Of a stretch of DNA of 9,819 nt, positions 6,913-9,819 are shown in pieces (positions within the stretch are counted from its first letter, which is position 1; the number at the start of each line of letters is the position of its first letter). A program made the position numbers and the translations under genes. The notes beneath the pieces are model-generated. The model was not told the DNA's origin and did not search any database. It worked only from the letters and a program-made list of their open reading frames with translations. The stretch is from Planococcaceae bacterium UBA3378 (lineage in GTDB: Bacteria; Bacillota; Bacilli; Bacillales_A; Planococcaceae). The stretch is taken from assembly GCA_002359075.1 (NCBI GenBank), contig DEQA01000110.1:5245-15063 (forward strand). The letters run 5' to 3'.

Positions 6913-6917
6913 GGAGG
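6913..6917 (+). promoter_or_regulatory. Ribosome binding site pointing to a TTG start
   Basis: GGAGG, 8 nt before the in-frame TTG at 6926, is the only good ribosome site in this part. The in-frame ATGs at 6821, 6836 and 6902 have none. Confidence 0.6.
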
Positions 6918-6925
6918 TTGTTCAT

Positions 6926-8353
6926 TTGATAAAAGAAGAATTAGAGAAAATCGCCCTTTCACTTGTAGAAGTGCCGCAGGATTTCCGTAAAATCATTGAG
7001 AATGTCGACGAGGACGAAGCATATTTTTCGTGGATGGACGAGGAAGAAGAAAAAGGAGTTATCGGAGTAAAGCTCGATACAGAAGGACGTCTTACATACT
7101 TGACGATCGATATGCAAACGACAGATAAAGATACGCAACCCTCTCTACCATTAGAAGAAAAGCAGGCAATAGCAGAGCAGTATCTTCTTCAGCACTACCC
7201 GGATGCCCTGCAGCATTTCACCCGGCATCATGTAAAGGAGCTAAAAGAGTGTAACAGCACCCGCTTCTATTATGAACAATTGGTGATGGATATTCCGCTC
7301 AGCCATGCCGGATGCTATATCGATGTGAATAATAACGGTGAAGTCATTCTGTTTAATTATAACGGTATCAAAACAGCCCCTCCTATTCCTAAGCAGCTTA
7401 TTTCGCTAGAAAAACTGACAGCGCATGTGCTCGATCAGCTCCATTTTGAACTGGCAGTGGAACAAATACATTCACAGATCCATGATGTAAAAAAAGACTC
7501 CCTGCGTCTCGTCTACTCACCCCGGCCGTTTCTTATGAAATATAAGGCTTCAAACTTGGAACCTGCGTTAACGATTGAACAGGAAGAGACAGCAAGCGAC
7601 ATAACAAGGTCGCTTCCATCCTTAAGCCCGATGAAACAAACGAAACAAACGAACGAGGAAATTATCGGCATTACTGATACGATGGAAATACTCCGTGAGG
7701 TCGATTTAGATGAAGAGCTGGGGATTGTCTGGCGTGAGCAGGACTGGACACCTGCTCGAGGCGATTTATCATGGGATGCTTTTTTTAAAGAGCGCACAGA
7801 ACAAACCGTAAAGGCATTTATTTCTAAAGAAACAGGAAAAGTCCGTAGCTTTATGTGGTTTCATGAACGGTCCGGCAGCTTACAACTCAGCCATGAAGCG
7901 TGCTTTGAAAAGGCGCTCAGCTTCCTACAGCAGATGATCCCGGAATTTCTGCCGTATTTGGAATATATCGTTCCGCAAAATGACGAAGAGGAAAGCCAAA
8001 ACGAAACAAAGGCATTCTTCTTGTTCCAATTGCATAATGGACACGGTATACCTGTTCAATCAGAAGTCATCAATATAGCTGTAAACAAAAGCACAGGTCA
8101 GATCGATCACTATTCAGGTCCCCGTATAACTGTACAGCAATTAAAGGACCTGCCGCACGAGCCTGCCCTTTCTCCAGAACATGCATTTGAACGATTCAAG
8201 GAACACCTGGATTTTAAACTAGTATGGAAAAAAGAATACGGTGAGGAAGAGGAAACATACACACTCGTTTATGAAGCATGCGACCGCTATACAAAAACTG
8301 ATATCCGGGCAATCGATGCAATCACCGGCGATGTTATATGCGGCAGGATTTAA
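6926..8353 (+). CDS. YcdB/YcdC (DUF4901)-like domain protein
   Basis: A 475-residue protein of unknown biochemical function that fits the Bacillales YcdB/YcdC family. It holds two copies of a PepSY-like beta-rich unit. The first is at about 114-179 (FYYEQLVMDIPLSHAG, then YIDVNNNGEVILFNYNG), the second at about 364-437 (FFLFQLHNGHGIPVQSEVIN, then VNKSTGQIDHYSG). Each is followed by a helix of the form 'L(S)xExxxxxxxxxLxF'. A shorter related piece, VKAFISKETGKVRSFMWF, lies at about 295-312. No signal peptide, membrane segment or lipobox is seen, so the protein should be cytoplasmic. It is acidic. A small tandem repeat (GAAACAAAC twice, 7633-7650) encodes the linker KQTKQT. Start chosen at TTG 6926 on ribosome-site evidence; starts at 6902 or 6821 would add 8 or 35 residues. 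No nearby gene hints at a role. Confidence 0.7.
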   Translation: MIKEELEKIALSLVEVPQDFRKIIENVDEDEAYFSWMDEEEEKGVIGVKLDTEGRLTYLTIDMQTTDKDTQPSLPLEEKQAIAEQYLLQHYPDALQHFTRHHVKELKECNSTRFYYEQLVMDIPLSHAGCYIDVNNNGEVILFNYNGIKTAPPIPKQLISLEKLTAHVLDQLHFELAVEQIHSQIHDVKKDSLRLVYSPRPFLMKYKASNLEPALTIEQEETASDITRSLPSLSPMKQTKQTNEEIIGITDTMEILREVDLDEELGIVWREQDWTPARGDLSWDAFFKERTEQTVKAFISKETGKVRSFMWFHERSGSLQLSHEACFEKALSFLQQMIPEFLPYLEYIVPQNDEEESQNETKAFFLFQLHNGHGIPVQSEVINIAVNKSTGQIDHYSGPRITVQQLKDLPHEPALSPEHAFERFKEHLDFKLVWKKEYGEEEETYTLVYEACDRYTKTDIRAIDAITGDVICGRI

Positions 8354-8446
8354 ACGCTTTAGTGGATATTTTTCTTTAAACGATATTCTATACAGCTAAA
8401 GTAAGTAGAACGTTTCGGCAATTCTGTAAATGAGGAGCGCGAAAAA

Positions 8447-8860
8447 ATGTTACTAAAGATCAGTTTATATGTGTATAACTTATGCTTGTCGCTGGGTGCA
8501 TTTTATGTGGGGATCTCCATGTTAGCAGGAAAAGGTGCATTTGACACCTACCCACCGGAATGGATAGGGGTATTACCCTTTCATAGTTGGAAGGGCTTAG
8601 CTTTATTTGGCATGATTATTTTTGGGGTTGGGAACGGGATTACTGCTATTTATGGATTTAGAAAGAAAGACACAAAAATCTATACTATGAGCTTCACGAT
8701 GGGCGTTTTATTTTGTCTTGCTACGGTCATAGCCACTATTTTGATAAATGAATGGCTCCTTCCAACAAGCTTTTTTCTTGTATTAAGTATCCTCCAAATT
8801 ATCCTTGGTTTGTTGAGCTTTGTTATCCATTTATTCAGTAACAGGGCTTTGCTTGAATGA
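8447..8860 (+). CDS. Small four-helix membrane protein, unknown function
   Basis: A 137-residue hydrophobic protein with four likely membrane segments at about 6-27, 49-71, 79-102 and 105-129. Segment two is glycine-rich (ALFGMIIFGVGNGITAIYG) and is followed by a basic loop RKKDTK, suggesting that loop faces the cytoplasm. The first outside loop carries FDTYPPEWIGVLPFHSW. The ATG has GAGGAG at 8432-8437, 9 nt upstream. I do not recognise a family or any catalytic motif. The gap of 93 nt to the upstream gene and 124 nt to the lipoprotein gene leaves operon membership open. Probably a real gene because of the ribosome site and consistent hydrophobic pattern. Confidence 0.8.
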   Translation: MLLKISLYVYNLCLSLGAFYVGISMLAGKGAFDTYPPEWIGVLPFHSWKGLALFGMIIFGVGNGITAIYGFRKKDTKIYTMSFTMGVLFCLATVIATILINEWLLPTSFFLVLSILQIILGLLSFVIHLFSNRALLE

Positions 8861-8984
8861 AAGATGGTGTGAATAGTTTTTTGCTCTTGTATAAACGGAA
8901 ATGTTTTTTCAATAAAATAATATTTATGATGAATCAAACACTAAATTAACATAACTTTTAACCATTGTTGATAGGGGCGAAAAA

Positions 8985-9470
8985 ATGAAAAAAACAATTT
9001 ACTTTGTATGTTTGTTACTTTTAGTTATGTTATTTGCAGGTTGTTCACGTATCAACAACATGGTTGAAGTTGATAAAGAGAAAATTGGTGTTGAATACAT
9101 GGGATTGGATGAATACGAAATTGATGCAGACAGTAATGGGACCCATGGTGAAGTGAAAAATTATGAAAGCAGCTTAAATAAAAACCTTTGGACGACAGAG
9201 TTTGATTACATGAATGGTACCGATTATCAGGACTTTAATATTGAAATAGATGATGTATTGCTAATTAACAGTAAAGTTGATAGCGGAGAAGTATGGATTA
9301 AAATTACACAGGGAGATTTATCATTAAGTGAAATTCAAAAGGTACAAGCCATAAGTAATAAGGAAACTACTATTGATTTATCCCAATGGCAGAATGGTGA
9401 AATTGTAGTATGGTTAGTCGTTGAAAAAGGCGAAGATGGGTTGATACAAATTGAACATATAGAAAATTAA
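8985..9470 (+). CDS. Putative lipoprotein, unknown function
   Basis: A 161-residue secreted protein anchored by lipid on the outer face of the membrane. The signal peptide has KK at 2-3, a hydrophobic core (YFVCLLLLVMLFAG) and the lipobox LFAGC with the modified cysteine at 20. The mature part is acidic and contains beta-strand-like stretches: VDSGEVWIKITQGDLSLSE around 103-121 and the strand GEIVVWLVVEKG near the end. This recalls small Firmicute lipoproteins of unknown role; no conserved catalytic residues stand out. AGGGG at 8973-8977 precedes the ATG by 7 nt. By eye the gene is richer in A+T than the genes at 2400-5600, with many AAT, TTA and GAA codons, so it may have a different history. 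A terminator follows directly. Confidence 0.82.
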   Translation: MKKTIYFVCLLLLVMLFAGCSRINNMVEVDKEKIGVEYMGLDEYEIDADSNGTHGEVKNYESSLNKNLWTTEFDYMNGTDYQDFNIEIDDVLLINSKVDSGEVWIKITQGDLSLSEIQKVQAISNKETTIDLSQWQNGEIVVWLVVEKGEDGLIQIEHIEN

Positions 9471-9483
9471 ACACAAATCAAAC

Positions 9484-9520
9484 GCAAAAATGCCCAGTTA
9501 AGAATACTGAGCGTTTTTGC
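9484..9520 (+). terminator. Rho-independent terminator, probably bidirectional
   Basis: GCAAAAATGCCCAGT (9484-9498) pairs with ACTGAGCGTTTTTGC (9506-9520) over 15 positions with one G-T pair and one mismatch, around a 7-nt loop. It starts 13 nt after the lipoprotein stop. The T-run inside the right arm and the A-run in the left arm mean it could end transcription from both the lipoprotein gene and the minus-strand MFS gene. Confidence 0.75.
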
Positions 9521-9534
9521 TTGCCATTGCCTTG

Positions 9535-9615
9535 CTAACCTAATATTGAATTGTATGCTAATTGGTTTGTTCTGTTTCCGTCAGCATACTGCAGCGGCGT
9601 TTTTCCATATAGATG
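9535..9615 (-). pseudogene. Possible ankyrin-repeat gene remnant (3' end)
   Basis: Just downstream of the MFS stop, in another minus-strand frame, 26 codons end at a TAG (9535-9537) and encode YGKTPLQYADGNRTNQ and a short tail. 'GKTPLxYA' is the signature opening of an ankyrin repeat. The frame is closed upstream by a stop at about 9630, so no full repeat or start codon remains. It looks like the end of a lost ankyrin-repeat gene next to the transporter. The piece is short, so chance similarity cannot be excluded. Confidence 0.35.
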
Positions 9616-9616
9616 G

Positions 9617-9819
9617 CTACTTGTCCAGGTTCATATACCTGACCCGGACAATGCAGGCAGCAGCAATTCCAATAGCCGCTACAAAGCCATCAAATATAAA
9701 GATATGAGCAACCCCCCATCTTTTAGCGATGATTCCTGTTGCAATCGGCAATGCGACCGCAGCAATACTGGAGGCGGTAGCGACAAGTCCTGTAACCGTC
9801 CCTTTTTTCCGCCAGAACA
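9617..9819 (-). CDS. MFS transporter, C-terminal part (continues beyond the window)
   Basis: The last 66 codons of a minus-strand gene whose start lies past the right edge. It encodes RKKGTVTGLVATASSIAA, then a helix with ALPIATGIIAKRWGV and a final helix around FDGFVAAIGIAAACIV, ending in the basic tail RVRYMNLDK. 'KKGTVTGLVAT' followed by two hydrophobic helices and a basic loop is the usual end of a major facilitator protein (helices 11 and 12), for example of drug or sugar efflux type. The cargo cannot be told from this part. The stop is the TAG at 9617-9619, and the likely terminator is the hairpin at 9484-9520. Confidence 0.75.
   Translation of the reverse strand, partial: FWRKKGTVTGLVATASSIAAVALPIATGIIAKRWGVAHIFIFDGFVAAIGIAAACIVRVRYMNLDK

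Noticed and set aside
7633..7650. Tandem GAAACAAAC repeat
   Set aside because: Only two copies within a coding region; a minor slippage repeat encoding a polar linker.
8349..8382. Direct repeat TTTAAACG twice, 26 nt apart, after the YcdB/YcdC-like gene
   Set aside because: The first copy overlaps the stop codon and no promoter boxes are placed in relation to them; probably chance in AT-rich DNA.
8887..8918. TTGTAT and TAAAAT before the lipoprotein gene
   Set aside because: The spacing of 20 nt is too long for a usual promoter and no better pair was found.
9553..9589. Inverted repeat GTATGCT...AGCATAC
   Set aside because: Seven pairs around a 23-nt loop, and it lies inside the ankyrin-like frame where it encodes part of the peptide; no functional sign.

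Overview
The window looks like ordinary low-GC Firmicute chromosome. The Shine-Dalgarno sequences are strong (GGGGGA, GGTGGAG, GGAGG), one gene probably starts with TTG, intrinsic terminators end in T-tracts, and the proteins resemble Bacillales families (staphylococcal-type HutG, a GSP39/YhdF-like SDR, a YcdB/YcdC-domain protein, a lipobox lipoprotein). A member of Bacillales, perhaps Planococcaceae/Caryophanaceae, is my best guess; genus cannot be fixed from the sequence alone.

Layout. (1) 19-1328, plus strand: a metallo-beta-lactamase (MBL) fold hydrolase and a TetR/AcrR regulator, 8 nt apart and probably one operon. (2) 1429-4611: a LysR regulator (minus) divergent from a formimidoylglutamase gene (hutG) followed by a GltS-type sodium/glutamate symporter (plus). 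The divergent region holds a textbook LysR box (ATAG-N7-CTAT) about 64 nt upstream of the inferred start of a good sigma-A promoter, and the operon ends at a strong terminator. (3) 4674-5672: a short-chain dehydrogenase of the general-stress type, with a sigma-B-like promoter in front and its own terminator. (4) 5704-6609, minus: a second MBL hydrolase unrelated in operon terms to the first, with a promoter whose spacer carries a 13-nt palindrome. (5) 6610-6925: non-coding or decayed DNA containing what looks like a frameshifted remnant of a small membrane protein. (6) 6926-8353: a large YcdB/YcdC-domain protein without a signal peptide. (7) 8447-9520: a four-helix membrane protein and an AT-rich small lipoprotein, both of unknown function, then a terminator. 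(8) 9535-9819, minus: a short ankyrin-like remnant and the C-terminal end of an MFS transporter that continues past the right edge.

The most coherent functional unit is LysR-hutG-gltS. HutG cleaves N-formimidoyl-L-glutamate to glutamate and formamide, and its neighbour moves glutamate or a similar acid with sodium. No hutH, hutU or hutI lies in the window, so hutG here is separated from the rest of histidine degradation and appears to have its own LysR control. I found no CRISPR array, tRNA, rRNA, insertion sequence or recognisable defence system. Nothing in the window clearly amounts to a new multi-gene system; the points worth following are the LysR circuit, the sigma-B-like promoter and the two gene remnants.
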